Source: Deltaproteobacteria bacterium ADurb.Bin151
Lineage (GTDB): Bacteria; Desulfobacterota; Syntrophia; Syntrophales; Smithellaceae
NCBI GenBank assembly: GCA_002070455.1
Contig: MWDG01000022.1
Span: forward strand, 1 to 37,291
DNA length: 37,291 nt
Direction: 5' to 3'
A model generated the notes under the pieces. It made no database searches. It was not told the DNA's origin and saw only the letters and a list, made by a program, of their open reading frames with translations. The position numbers and the translations under genes are program-made. The number at the start of each line of letters is the position of its first letter. The first letter of the stretch is position 1. This document shows positions 8,142-17,023 of this stretch, piece after piece.

Positions 8142-10799
8142 ATGTTGACAAAAGAATTGGGCAAAGCGTTTGAACCGGCCGAGGCCGAAAAAAGATTATA
8201 TGAGTACTGGCTGAAGAATAATTATTTTCACGCGCGGGATACCAGTGAGAATCCCGCTTTCTCCATTGTCATTCCACCCCCCAATGTCACCGGTATGCTG
8301 CACATGGGGCATGCGCTCAACAACACGCTTCAGGATGTTATCATCCGTTTCAAGAGGATGCAGGGGTATAACACACTGTGGATGCCGGGTATGGACCATG
8401 CCGGTATCGCGACGCAAAACGTGGTTGAACAGCAGCTGACGAAAGAAGGTTTGTCCCGTCATGATTTGGGGCGGGAAAAATTCATTGCCCGTGTCTGGGA
8501 ATGGAAAGAAAAATACGGAGGAGTGATTATCAATCAGCTCAAAAGGCTGGGTTGTTCCTGTGACTGGCAGCGTGAACGTTTTACCATGGACGAAGGTTTG
8601 TCGAAGGCTGTCCGTGAGGTATTTGTAAGGCTCTACGATGAAGGAATGATTTACCAGGGTGACTACATCGTCAACTGGTGTCCGCGCTGTCATACCGCTA
8701 TCTCCGATCTGGAGGTGGAATTTAAACAGGACCAGAGCTTCCTGTGGAATATCCGTTATCCTTTTGCCGACGGCAGTGGAGAAATTGTCGTTGCCACCAC
8801 CAGACCGGAGACGATGCTGGGGGATACTGCCGTTGCCGTAAACCCGGCGGATGAGCGCTACAAGGATAAAATCGGCAAATTCGTCATTTTGCCGCTGATG
8901 AACAAACAAATACCGATCATTGCCGATGATTATGTGACAATGGATTTCGGCTCCGGCGCAGTAAAAATCACGCCGGGTTCCGATCCCAACGACTTTGCCA
9001 TGGCCGGACGCCATAATCTGGAGATCATTTCGATCATGGACGGGCAGGGCATTATCAACGAGCATGGCGGCAAATACAGAGGACAGGACCGCTATGAGGC
9101 ACGCCGCAACGTGATTGCCGATTTGGAAAAGGAAGGTTTCATGGTCGGAACCGAACCATATGCTCACAACGTCGGCCAGTGCTACCGCTGCAAGACGGAT
9201 ATTGAGCCCATGGTTTCCAAACAGTGGTTTGTCAAAATCAAGCCTCTGGCCAAGCAGGCGATCGCCGCCGTTACAAAGAAAAAAACAAAAATTGTTCCCG
9301 AATCCTGGGAGGCCACTTATTTCGACTGGATGAACAACATCCGTGACTGGTGCATCTCACGGCAATTATGGTGGGGGCACCGGATTCCCGTGTGGTATTG
9401 CGGTGGCTGCGGCAAAGTGATTGTTTCCGTGACGGACCCTGATGCATGTCCTGACTGCGGCTCTGCTTCCCTGAAACAGGACGAAGATGTGCTGGACACC
9501 TGGTTCAGTTCCTCGTTATGGCCGTTCACCACGCTGGGCTGGCCTGAAAGAACACCGGCACTGAAGACTTTCTATCCGACTTCCCTGCTCATCACCGGTT
9601 TTGATATTCTGTTTTTCTGGGTGGCGCGGATGATGATGATGGGAATTTACGTCATGAAAGACGTGCCGTTTAAAGATGTTTATCTTCACGCGCTGGTCCG
9701 TGATGAAAAAGGCGAAAAAATGAGCAAGTCCAAGGGCAATAGTATTGATCCGCTGGTGATGATTGATCAGTATGGCACGGACGCGTTTCGTTTTACACTG
9801 TCTGCATACACCGCCCAGGGGCGCGACGTGCGCATGTCCCCGGAGCGTATCGAAGGATATAAATTTTTTGTCAACAAAATTTGGAACGCTGCCAAACTGA
9901 CGCTCGGCAATCTGGCGGATTACGATGAGTCTGCGCATGTGGACGCTCCGGATTCGCTGCCGGAAAAATGGATCAGAACGAAATTAAACGAAACGGTCGC
10001 CGCGGTCACCCGCAGTCTTGACGAGTACCGCTTTAACGATGCCGCTGCCGCCATTTACAACTTCATCTGGCATGAATACTGCGATTGGTACCTGGAAATC
10101 AGCAAGCCGGCGCTTTACGGTAAAATCAGCGCCGGACAGAAGCATGTGACACAACGGACTATGAAAGAGGTGTTTGCAATCATGCTTCAGCTTTTGCACC
10201 CCTTCATGCCCTTTGTGACCGAGGAACTTTGGCAGGCGCTGCACAACAGTGATGAGCATTCCATCATGATCAGCCGGTTTCCCGAAACAAGCGACGTGCA
10301 GGAAGACGGAGCTGCCCGGCAGGAGATGGAAATGCTGATGGAAATCATCACCTCGATACGCAATATTCGCGGTGAGATGCGGATTCCGCCCTCACTCAAA
10401 CTGAAAGTTTTCATATCTGCGCCGGATGAACAGACTAAAAAGTCCATCGAAGACGGTGGAGGGTATATTTTAAATCTGTCCAACCTTGAATCTTTGAGTG
10501 TGGAAGTTAATCTGGTTGAGCCCAGGGGAGTGGCGACCGGTGTAGTCGGATCAATAAAGATATTTGTGCCGCTTGCCGGCATTGTGGATATTGCCGCGGA
10601 AAAAACAAGGCTGGGGAAAGAACTGGCGAAAGTATCGAAGGATCTGGAACAGAGTTCAAGAAAACTGGCCAACAGCGATTTCCGTGCCAAAGCGGCACCC
10701 GAAGTGATCAGCAAGGAAGAGGCAAAAATGAAGGAATTCCAGAAAAAATATTCAGCTCTGGAGGGTGCGCTGAAAAAACTGCAGGAAATTTCCATGTGA
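8142..10799 (+). CDS. valS: Valyl-tRNA synthetase
   Basis: This class Ia synthetase (885 residues) charges tRNA-Val and edits threonine. The motif HMGH is at 54-57 within PPPNVTGMLHMGHALNN, and KMSKS is at 526-530. The CP1 editing domain contains VVATTRPETMLGDTAVAVNP. The C-terminal 65 or so residues, rich in Lys and Glu, form the coiled coil typical of ValS that contacts the tRNA elbow. ATG 8142 is preceded by AGGAG with 7 nt spacing. Length is normal. It is followed by a repeat element and then nadC. Confidence 0.98.
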   Translation: MLTKELGKAFEPAEAEKRLYEYWLKNNYFHARDTSENPAFSIVIPPPNVTGMLHMGHALNNTLQDVIIRFKRMQGYNTLWMPGMDHAGIATQNVVEQQLTKEGLSRHDLGREKFIARVWEWKEKYGGVIINQLKRLGCSCDWQRERFTMDEGLSKAVREVFVRLYDEGMIYQGDYIVNWCPRCHTAISDLEVEFKQDQSFLWNIRYPFADGSGEIVVATTRPETMLGDTAVAVNPADERYKDKIGKFVILPLMNKQIPIIADDYVTMDFGSGAVKITPGSDPNDFAMAGRHNLEIISIMDGQGIINEHGGKYRGQDRYEARRNVIADLEKEGFMVGTEPYAHNVGQCYRCKTDIEPMVSKQWFVKIKPLAKQAIAAVTKKKTKIVPESWEATYFDWMNNIRDWCISRQLWWGHRIPVWYCGGCGKVIVSVTDPDACPDCGSASLKQDEDVLDTWFSSSLWPFTTLGWPERTPALKTFYPTSLLITGFDILFFWVARMMMMGIYVMKDVPFKDVYLHALVRDEKGEKMSKSKGNSIDPLVMIDQYGTDAFRFTLSAYTAQGRDVRMSPERIEGYKFFVNKIWNAAKLTLGNLADYDESAHVDAPDSLPEKWIRTKLNETVAAVTRSLDEYRFNDAAAAIYNFIWHEYCDWYLEISKPALYGKISAGQKHVTQRTMKEVFAIMLQLLHPFMPFVTEELWQALHNSDEHSIMISRFPETSDVQEDGAARQEMEMLMEIITSIRNIRGEMRIPPSLKLKVFISAPDEQTKKSIEDGGGYILNLSNLESLSVEVNLVEPRGVATGVVGSIKIFVPLAGIVDIAAEKTRLGKELAKVSKDLEQSSRKLANSDFRAKAAPEVISKEEAKMKEFQKKYSALEGALKKLQEISM

Positions 10800-10806
10800 T
10801 AGCTTT

Positions 10807-10879
10807 GTCATTGCGAGCCGACTTTCAGTCGGCGTGGCAATCTAAAACCATGAGATTGCTTCACTTCGTTCGCAATGAC
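10807..10879. repeat. Palindromic dispersed repeat (REP/MITE-like) between valS and nadC
   Basis: Perfect 10-bp inverted ends GTCATTGCGA (10807-10816) and TCGCAATGAC (10870-10879) enclose a second pair, GCAATCT (10837-10843) and AGATTGC (10853-10859). Elements with this CATTGCGA...TCGCAATG layout are common intergenic repeats in Proteobacteria. The element is open through the nadC frame and produces a false 37-residue N-terminal extension. Confidence 0.75.
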
Positions 10880-10906
10880 CTGCTCGCATTTTTTAGGAGA
10901 CAACAG

Positions 10907-11743
10907 ATGGTTTCGCTGCAAATAAAAAAAATTATTGAAGCTGCGCTTGCCGAAGATATCGGTACAGGCGATATCACCACAGGGGCCACCGTTTCGCCGA
11001 AAAAGAAGGGCAGGGCGCAGGCGATGGCCAAGGGTGATTTTGTCATTGCCGGATTGGAAGTCTTTGAAGCCGTGTTTCACGCTGTGGACAAGGACATTCG
11101 CGTCAAAAAGATAATCAGCGACGGAAACAAGGCAAAGAAAGGCGACATCATTGCCGAAGTTAAGGGAAGCCTGTCCGGCATCCTGCAGGCGGAACGTGTC
11201 GCTCTGAATCTGCTTCAGCGCATGAGCGGCATTGCGACATTAACCGCAAAGTATGTGGAAACCGTACGAAAAACAAAAGCAAAAATACTCGATACCCGCA
11301 AGACCGTTCCTGGACTGCGGGTACTGGATAAAATGGCGGTTAGGATCGGCGGTGGAACGAACCACCGCACAGGACTTTACGATGGGGTTCTGATTAAAGA
11401 CAATCACATCGAAGCCGCGGGTGGTATTACCGCAGCTGTGCACGCCCAGAGAACACGTCTTTCCCATCATCTGAAAATTGAAGTGGAGACGAAAAATATC
11501 CTGGAAGTCAAAGAAGCCCTCAAATGCAGAGCGGATATCATCATGGTGGACAATATGACGGTTGATGCCATGAAAAAAGCGGTTGATTTTGTGGCCGGCC
11601 GAGCACTTCTGGAAGCTTCAGGCAATGTCAATCTTGGAAGTGTTGCCCAAATCGCCGCAACCGGTGTCGATCTTATTTCTGTGGGAGAACTGACCCATTC
11701 CGTCCGGGCAGCGGATATTTCATTGAAAGTGAAGGGGAGATAG
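10907..11743 (+). CDS. nadC: Nicotinate-nucleotide pyrophosphorylase (quinolinate phosphoribosyltransferase)
   Basis: NadC converts quinolinate and PRPP to nicotinate mononucleotide in de novo NAD synthesis. Visible motifs are EDIGTGDITT near residue 16, LQAERVALNLLQRMSG near 93-108, DTRKTVPGLR (129-138), GGGTNHRTGLYDG (148-160) with IKDNHIEA, and VDNMT, all typical active-site segments. The start is ATG 10907 with AGGAG 7 nt upstream, giving 278 residues, the usual size. The frame is open back to 10796, but that part is a repeat element. nadA and nadB are not in the window. Confidence 0.96.
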   Translation: MVSLQIKKIIEAALAEDIGTGDITTGATVSPKKKGRAQAMAKGDFVIAGLEVFEAVFHAVDKDIRVKKIISDGNKAKKGDIIAEVKGSLSGILQAERVALNLLQRMSGIATLTAKYVETVRKTKAKILDTRKTVPGLRVLDKMAVRIGGGTNHRTGLYDGVLIKDNHIEAAGGITAAVHAQRTRLSHHLKIEVETKNILEVKEALKCRADIIMVDNMTVDAMKKAVDFVAGRALLEASGNVNLGSVAQIAATGVDLISVGELTHSVRAADISLKVKGR

Positions 11744-11770
11744 AAGGTGCAAGGTGAAAGGGGCAAGGAC

Positions 11771-11804
11771 CGCTTCGACAGGCTCAGCGACCGAAGGGGC
11801 AAGG
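11771..11804 (+). repeat. Dispersed repeat, copy A (GCTTCGACAGGCTCAGC type)
   Basis: This 34-nt stretch matches 32246-32279 on the other strand with three mismatches; the first 22 nt are identical. Flanks on both sides are rich in CAAGG and AAGGGG. It occupies the nadC-birA spacer, where no gene or terminator is visible. Confidence 0.7.
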
Positions 11805-11866
11805 TTCAAGGTTTGTGTTCCTTAACCATAAATTTAAATCGTTGATATTGTTTCACCCCGCAAAAC

Positions 11867-12685
11867 ATGACAAGTCTGAATGCAGAATCCCTGAGAAAAC
11901 AACTTGCCGGTAAAATGATCGGCCATCGTCTCTATTATTATGATGAAATTGGTTCGACCAATGATGAAGCATTTCGCTTAGGTGAAGAAGGCGCGCCCGA
12001 AGGGACGGTGCTCATTGCCGAAAGTCAGACTTCAGGGAAAGGCAGGATGCAGCGCGTTTGGTATTCACCGGCAGGAGCCAATATTTACACGTCCATGATT
12101 TTAAGGCCACTTGCCGGAAGGATGCAGGCGACGCAGATTCCCATAGCCGCCGGCGTAGCGGCGGCGGAAACACTCAATGAGTTCTGTCCGGGCAAAGCAT
12201 GGATCAAATGGCCCAATGATGTCCTGATCGGCGGGAAAAAGGTTTGCGGTATTCTGGCCCAGATGAAAATGTCGGGACAGGCGGTTGACTTTGTTGTTGT
12301 GGGCATTGGTGTCAATGTTAACCTGACCCGTGAACAGTTTCCTCAGGATATTCAGGAGATTGCCACTGCCCTGGCGATTGAGGCAGGCCGGGAAATATCA
12401 CGTCCTGAATTGATAATTCGCCTCTATGAAAATATGACAAAATGGTATAGAGAACTCATCCAAAACGGATTTGCCTCGGTCAGGGAAAGATGGCTAAACC
12501 GGTCAGAGATGATCGATAAAACCGTTTCGATTGTTTTCCACAACGAAGCGGTTAGCGGAAAAGCGGTGGGCCTGGATGAAGATGGTTCTCTGATTCTTCT
12601 GACCGCGAATAATCAAAAAATGTCGGTTTCGGCGGGGGACGCGACCATTCTAAAAGAGGTGAATACTTATGCTGCTGGTAATTGA
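11867..12685 (+). CDS. birA: Biotin-[acetyl-CoA-carboxylase] ligase, catalytic form without repressor domain
   Basis: The enzyme activates biotin to biotinyl-AMP and attaches it to the lysine of biotin carboxyl carrier domains. The biotinyl-AMP loop appears as [10 protein letters not shown] near 56-65, where Gln replaces the second Gly of the usual GRGRx[19 protein letters not shown] begins at 114. VVGIGVNVN follows, and a C-terminal SH3-like domain ends the 272 residues. Unlike E. coli BirA there is no N-terminal winged-helix domain, so it should not repress bio genes. The ribosome binding site before ATG 11867 is weak. Its end overlaps coaX by 17 nt, implying coupling. Confidence 0.94.
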   Translation: MTSLNAESLRKQLAGKMIGHRLYYYDEIGSTNDEAFRLGEEGAPEGTVLIAESQTSGKGRMQRVWYSPAGANIYTSMILRPLAGRMQATQIPIAAGVAAAETLNEFCPGKAWIKWPNDVLIGGKKVCGILAQMKMSGQAVDFVVVGIGVNVNLTREQFPQDIQEIATALAIEAGREISRPELIIRLYENMTKWYRELIQNGFASVRERWLNRSEMIDKTVSIVFHNEAVSGKAVGLDEDGSLILLTANNQKMSVSAGDATILKEVNTYAAGN

Positions 12686-13445
12686 TGTAGGCAATACGAA
12701 CACGGTGGTGGGACTTTTTGACGGAGAACAGCTGCTACATGACTGGCGGATACGAACGGAAATTGATCATACCATCGATGAGTACGGTGTCCTGATTTAC
12801 AATTTATACCAGTCCAGCCGAATGAAGGCCAAGGAAATGAAAGCCGTGAACGCTATTATCATTTCCTGTGTTGTGCCACCGATGCTCAATATCCTGGAGC
12901 CTCTCTGCGTCAAGTATTTTAACATCAAACCGCTAATCGTAGGCCCCGGGATCAAGACGGGCATGCCGATCTTTTATGATAATCCCAGGGAAGTTGGGGC
13001 GGACCGTATTGTCAATGCGGTGGCCGCATTCAAAAAGTATCAAAAGGAATCCATCATCGTTGATTTTGGCACAGCGACAACTTTTGATTATGTTTCCCCC
13101 AAAGGGGAATACATGGGAGGGTGCATCGCGCCGGGTATTGTGATTTCCAGCGAGGCCCTGTTTGCCCGTGCGTCCAAGCTGCCGCGTGTTGAATTCAGCA
13201 AACCCAAAACGATTATCACCAAAGATACGGTCAGTGCAATACAGGCGGGGATCATGTTTGGATATGCCGGGTTGGTGGACGGGATCGTGAACCGGATGAA
13301 GGCGGAAACCAAAACCAAACCGTTTGTCATTGCCACGGGAGGATTGGCGCGGATCGTTGCCGAGGAAGCAAAGAGCATTGATAAAATTGATGAGATGCTC
13401 ACGCTGGACGGTCTGAGAATCATCTATGAACTCAACAAGAAGTAA
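12669..13445 (+). CDS. coaX: Type III pantothenate kinase
   Basis: CoaX phosphorylates pantothenate, the first step of CoA synthesis. Type III kinases belong to the ASKHA fold and are not feedback-inhibited by CoA. The N-terminal phosphate-binding motif is [30 protein letters not shown] and [12 protein letters not shown] carry the substrate and metal residues, and GGCIAPGI and ATGGLA complete the pattern. Length (258) is standard. The ribosome binding site AGGTG lies inside the end of birA. coaE begins 3 nt after the stop codon, so the first and last enzymes of CoA synthesis are adjacent. Confidence 0.96.
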   Translation: MLLVIDVGNTNTVVGLFDGEQLLHDWRIRTEIDHTIDEYGVLIYNLYQSSRMKAKEMKAVNAIIISCVVPPMLNILEPLCVKYFNIKPLIVGPGIKTGMPIFYDNPREVGADRIVNAVAAFKKYQKESIIVDFGTATTFDYVSPKGEYMGGCIAPGIVISSEALFARASKLPRVEFSKPKTIITKDTVSAIQAGIMFGYAGLVDGIVNRMKAETKTKPFVIATGGLARIVAEEAKSIDKIDEMLTLDGLRIIYELNKK

Positions 13446-13448
13446 CTC

Positions 13449-14066
13449 ATGCTGAATGTAGGTTTGACGGGTGGTATCGCCTGTGGAAAATCGACCGTGG
13501 CGCAAATGTTTGTCCGTCTGGGCGGTCATCTGATTGATTTTGACAAACTGGCCCACGAGGTGCAGAAACCTGATTGGCCGGCCTGGCAGGATGTCGTTAA
13601 TTATTTTGGCCGGGAGATTCTACGGCCGGATCAAAATATCGACCGCAATAAACTGGCGGCAGTCGTATTCAATCAACCGGACAAGCTCCAGAAGTTAAAC
13701 GACATCATTCATCCCAGGGTTTATGAGGCATGGCGCTCCCGTCTGGAAAAGATAAAAAAGCATCATCCTCATGCCATTGTCTTTGCAGATGTCCCGCTTC
13801 TGTTTGAAGGCCGTATGCAGCACCTTTTTGATCTGACGATTCTGGTGATGGTTGCACCGGAAGAACAGGTCAATCGCCTGATGAACCGAAGTGATCTTTG
13901 CCGGGCGGAAGCCGAGCTTCGCTTGTCCTGTCAGATGCCGATTCATGATAAAATGAATCTTGCGGACATTGTCATCGACAATCAGTGTGTCGTGGAAGAG
14001 ACAGAAAAAAAAGTGACCGAAGTGTGGCAGAATCTGCTGGAAAGGGAAAAGCACCAGAAGCATTGA
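13449..14066 (+). CDS. coaE: Dephospho-CoA kinase
   Basis: CoaE phosphorylates the 3' hydroxyl of dephospho-CoA, the last step of CoA synthesis. The P-loop GLTGGIACGKST is at residues 5-16, followed by DFDKLAHEVQKP. VFADVPLLFEGRMQHLFD is the conserved DVPLLFE region. MNRSDLCRAEAELRLSCQMP matches the lid region, and ADIVIDN ends the core. The 205 residues are normal. It starts 3 nt after coaX and is presumably co-transcribed with birA and coaX. Confidence 0.95.
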   Translation: MLNVGLTGGIACGKSTVAQMFVRLGGHLIDFDKLAHEVQKPDWPAWQDVVNYFGREILRPDQNIDRNKLAAVVFNQPDKLQKLNDIIHPRVYEAWRSRLEKIKKHHPHAIVFADVPLLFEGRMQHLFDLTILVMVAPEEQVNRLMNRSDLCRAEAELRLSCQMPIHDKMNLADIVIDNQCVVEETEKKVTEVWQNLLEREKHQKH

Positions 14067-14131
14067 AAAAAAGTTTTAGGCACGAAGCCTGAATCTTAAA
14101 AAAATATCATAGTGACCGGAGGAAGAAAAAA

Positions 14132-14746
14132 ATGATTGAGAAAAACGTAAAGACGGATTTCAGTCCGAATGTGTCCGAGCCTGTGATCGGAAACGGGACT
14201 TATGTTCACCCGCTGGCGGCGGTGATCGGTAATGTAATATTAGGAAACAATGTGATGGTTGCCCCGACGGCGTGTGTGAGAGGCGATGAAGGCCAGCCGC
14301 TTCATGTCGGTGATGATACCAATGTCCAGGATGGTGTGGTGATCCATGCCCTTGAGACGGAGCTGGACGGGAAACCTGTGGAAAAAAATCAGGTCGAAGT
14401 CAACGGCAAAAAATATGCAGTCTACGTCGGCAACCGGATATCCCTGGCGCATCAGGTGCAGATACACGGGCCGGCGGTCGTGATGGATGATACCTTTGTG
14501 GGCATGAAGGTTCTGGTATTCAAATCTTTTATAGGGAGAAACTGTGTCATTGAGCCGGGTGTTATTTTAATGGGCGTCACAGTGGCCGACGGACGCTACG
14601 TACCGGCGGGTTCGATCGTCAAAACCCAGGCCGACGCTGACGCCCTGCCGGTGATCACTGCCGATTATCCCATGAAGGACATGAATAAAGGGGTGCTGCA
14701 TGTGAACAAAGCGCTGGCCAGGGGGTATCTGACTGCAGCAAAATAA
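14132..14746 (+). CDS. cam: Gamma-class carbonic anhydrase, Cam type
   Basis: The product interconverts CO2 and bicarbonate. The 204-residue sequence is a left-handed beta-helix protein of hexapeptide repeats (for example VIGNVILGNNVMVAP). It closely resembles the Methanosarcina thermophila Cam enzyme. The three zinc ligands His72, His107 and His112 (VVIHALET, SLAHQ, QIHGP) are present. So are Arg50, Asp52, Glu53, Gln66 and Glu75, which match Cam Arg59, Asp61, Glu62, Gln75 and Glu84. The acidic loop (LETELDGKPVEKN), missing from many YrdA/CamH proteins, is retained, which argues for real activity. There is no signal peptide, so it is cytoplasmic, unlike the exported archaeal enzyme. GGAGGAAG precedes the ATG. 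A strong hairpin follows the gene. Confidence 0.92.
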   Translation: MIEKNVKTDFSPNVSEPVIGNGTYVHPLAAVIGNVILGNNVMVAPTACVRGDEGQPLHVGDDTNVQDGVVIHALETELDGKPVEKNQVEVNGKKYAVYVGNRISLAHQVQIHGPAVVMDDTFVGMKVLVFKSFIGRNCVIEPGVILMGVTVADGRYVPAGSIVKTQADADALPVITADYPMKDMNKGVLHVNKALARGYLTAAK

Positions 14747-14762
14747 GAGGCTGGAGGTCAGG

Positions 14763-14809
14763 TAAAACAGTCGGGTCCTATGTCTCAAGTCCATGACCCG
14801 GCTGTTTTA
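14763..14809 (+). terminator. Hairpin terminator after the carbonic anhydrase gene
   Basis: TAAAACAGTCGGGTC (14763-14777) pairs with GACCCGGCTGTTTTA (14795-14809) over 15 bp with one G-U pair and a 17-nt loop. The A-tract/T-tract ends make it able to work on either strand. It begins 16 nt after the stop codon. The ATG at 14780 lies in its loop, which argues against that codon as the start of the next gene. Confidence 0.7.
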
Positions 14810-14818
14810 CATCATGAT

Positions 14819-15544
14819 ATGTTAATCAAAATTAAAACTTCCGCGAAAGAACAAAAGCCAAAGGCATGTCTTTCTTGTGGCACGACGGAAAATATAAAAA
14901 ACCGCCGCTATTGTTCGGTGAAATGCCGTCAGCATCTGCGTCAGAAGCTCAACACACGCAGTGGCCTCCTCCAAGCTTTGAACACACGCTATGCGACATT
15001 TTATTTCACGGACAGGGTGATTATTCTGGATGTGGTCCCACACGGGATTCGGGAGATCTTTCGGTATACCGCCCTGCGTACCGAGAAAAGCAATCCTGCC
15101 GAAGATTTCGGAAGACTGTCCAATATGCTGGGCGGCGCCTGGTGGGCTGAAGAAAGACGGACGGCAAAGAACTATCTGGCTTCCCGGCGTGTGCTGGAGA
15201 TGGCCGAGAGGTGTGCAATATCGGAGGGGCTGGCGCGGCCGCGATTGCACAGAGCCCCAACGGTCAAGCCGGAAAACCTGATCCTGCTGGATATCCCAAG
15301 AGCGGATCTGACCTCCCATGATTTGGGAAGGATCATCAGGAATGCATACCGCAGGCAGGTAAAGATTCATCATCCCGATGTGGGAGGCAAGGCCGCCACA
15401 TTCAGGAAAATCCATGCGGCCTACAAGGAAATGCTGCTTTGGGCTGATCATCCGACCTTCATCAGACGCCGCGGTTTTCCCGACAAATGGTATTACGACG
15501 GCGAGAATAAAAAATGGGTCCAGCCCGTTATTCTGAAAAAATAG
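14819..15544 (+). CDS. Zinc-ribbon and C-terminal J-domain protein
   Basis: No named family is recognised. With the start at ATG 14819 the product has 241 residues. An N-terminal zinc-binding knuckle is formed by Cys17, Cys20, Cys32 and Cys36 (ACLSCG, RRYCSVKCRQ). The middle part (about 50-150) is unassigned. Near the C-terminus, IIRNAYRRQVKIHHPDVGG (172-190) and FRKIHAAYKEML (195-206) form a compact J-domain with the invariant HPD at 185-187, so it should stimulate a DnaK-type Hsp70. Neither a Gly/Phe region nor DnaJ-type CxxCxGxG repeats are present. The ribosome binding site is poor. An in-frame ATG at 14780 would add 13 residues but lies in a terminator loop. It converges on the efflux operon. 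Confidence 0.8.
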   Translation: MLIKIKTSAKEQKPKACLSCGTTENIKNRRYCSVKCRQHLRQKLNTRSGLLQALNTRYATFYFTDRVIILDVVPHGIREIFRYTALRTEKSNPAEDFGRLSNMLGGAWWAEERRTAKNYLASRRVLEMAERCAISEGLARPRLHRAPTVKPENLILLDIPRADLTSHDLGRIIRNAYRRQVKIHHPDVGGKAATFRKIHAAYKEMLLWADHPTFIRRRGFPDKWYYDGENKKWVQPVILKK

Positions 15545-15612
15545 GATGCTTCCACTTTACCCAATGGTTTTCTTTATGCTGAGCTCAAGTAAAAGTCCTC
15601 ATGGTTCACGGC

Positions 15613-17022
15613 TCACTTGTATCCACCGCCCAGGGCCTTGTAAAGCGTGACTGCGTTGTTGAACCGGGCAAATTGCAGGGCAATCAACCCTTTCTGTGCG
15701 CCATAGAGCGATCGCTGTGCATCGAGCACAGAGAGGTAGCTGTCAATCCCCTTGTCATAACGGGAGAGGGAGAGCCGGTAAGCGACGGATAAAGCGTCTA
15801 CCAGTGACTGCTGCGCGTCAATCTGACGGTCTACCGTGCCCTTTACGGCAAGGGCATCGGCTACTTCCCGAAAGGCGGCCTGAATGGACTTTTCATACTG
15901 GGCCACAGCGATTTCCCTGTCTACCTTGGTTACCCTGTATGCAAACCATGTGCGGGCGTCAAAAATAGGCATGATAATCTGCGGGGCAAAGCTCCACGCG
16001 AATGAACCGGGTTTGAAAAGCCCTGATAGTTCAACGCTCGCCGTTCCGGCAGCTCCGGTCAGGATAACGCGGGGGAAGAAAGCCGCGCGGGCGGCGCCGA
16101 TATTGGCGTAGGCTGCTTTGAGCTGATATTCTGCGGCCAGGATATCCGGCCGGTTTAAAAGCAGTTCGGAGGACAGGCCGGCGGAAATTTCACGCGGGGG
16201 GCTGATGCCGGATAAATTCCCCGGCAGCAGGTCCTGCGGGACGACAGATGCAACCAGGAGATTCAGGGCGTTTTCCGACTGCGCCGTAAGCTGGGTGTAG
16301 TAGGCGACATCCCCCCGGGCCAGATCAACCTGGCTCTGGATACGGCGCAGATCCAGCTCGGAAATCATGCCGACATCATATCGTTTCCGGATCAGTTTGT
16401 AAGCAGCTTCCTGGGACTCAAGCGTCTTGGATACCAGATGCAGTGCTTCCCGGTTGGATGCCACGGCGAGATACGCCTGTGTTGTGGCGGATATCAGCAT
16501 GATTTGTGTGCCCAGGCGGGCCTGGTCCGTGGCCATAAACTCTTCCAGGGCTTTGTCCTTCAGGCTGCGGATGCGGCCGAAGAAATCGACTTCCCAGGAA
16601 GTGATGCCGATACTGGCGTCATACCGTTCCGAAGTCATGGCACTGCCGCTTTGTGAAAGATCACCCGGTACACCTGCTTTTGACAAACTTCCCAGTGCAT
16701 TGACCGTAGGCAAAAGGGAGGCTACCCCGATGCCATACATCGCTTTCATTTTTTCCACATTCAAAGCAGCCACCCGCAGATCACGGTTGTTCGTGAGCGC
16801 GGTCTCCAGGACCTTGTGCAGCCGCTCATCTGTGATGAATTCCGTCCACGGCAGCTCCGAGGCGACCTGGGCGGATGCCGGGGACTTTATTTCAGCGTAG
16901 GCCGCGCCTTTTGGCCATTCAGAAGGCACCGGGGCATCCGGCCGCGTGTATTTCGGGGCCATCGTGCAGCCGCACAGAAGGAGAACCGCGACGATCGGCA
17001 GAAGGTATCGTTTTCTATTCAT
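15613..17022 (-). CDS. RND efflux outer-membrane lipoprotein (NodT/OprM-type)
   Basis: This TolC-like channel (469 residues) takes substrates across the outer membrane for the adjacent RND pump. The signal peptide ends in the lipobox LCGC with lipidated Cys19. After this come MAPKYTRPDAPVPSEW and two repeated coiled-coil/beta-barrel halves (TNNRDLRVAALNVEK and LLNRPDILAAEYQLKAA are family landmarks), ending in ALGGGYK. Only 1 nt separates the pump stop codon from this start, and GAGG lies within the end of the pump gene. It is the last gene of the tetR-MFP-RND-OMF operon. No clear terminator was seen in the 68-nt gap to the convergent J-domain gene. Confidence 0.95.
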   Translation of the reverse strand: MNRKRYLLPIVAVLLLCGCTMAPKYTRPDAPVPSEWPKGAAYAEIKSPASAQVASELPWTEFITDERLHKVLETALTNNRDLRVAALNVEKMKAMYGIGVASLLPTVNALGSLSKAGVPGDLSQSGSAMTSERYDASIGITSWEVDFFGRIRSLKDKALEEFMATDQARLGTQIMLISATTQAYLAVASNREALHLVSKTLESQEAAYKLIRKRYDVGMISELDLRRIQSQVDLARGDVAYYTQLTAQSENALNLLVASVVPQDLLPGNLSGISPPREISAGLSSELLLNRPDILAAEYQLKAAYANIGAARAAFFPRVILTGAAGTASVELSGLFKPGSFAWSFAPQIIMPIFDARTWFAYRVTKVDREIAVAQYEKSIQAAFREVADALAVKGTVDRQIDAQQSLVDALSVAYRLSLSRYDKGIDSYLSVLDAQRSLYGAQKGLIALQFARFNNAVTLYKALGGGYK

Positions 17023-17023
17023 A

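Noticed and set aside
8196..9167. 323-codon open frame on the minus strand
   Set aside because: Antisense shadow of valS; no recognisable features.
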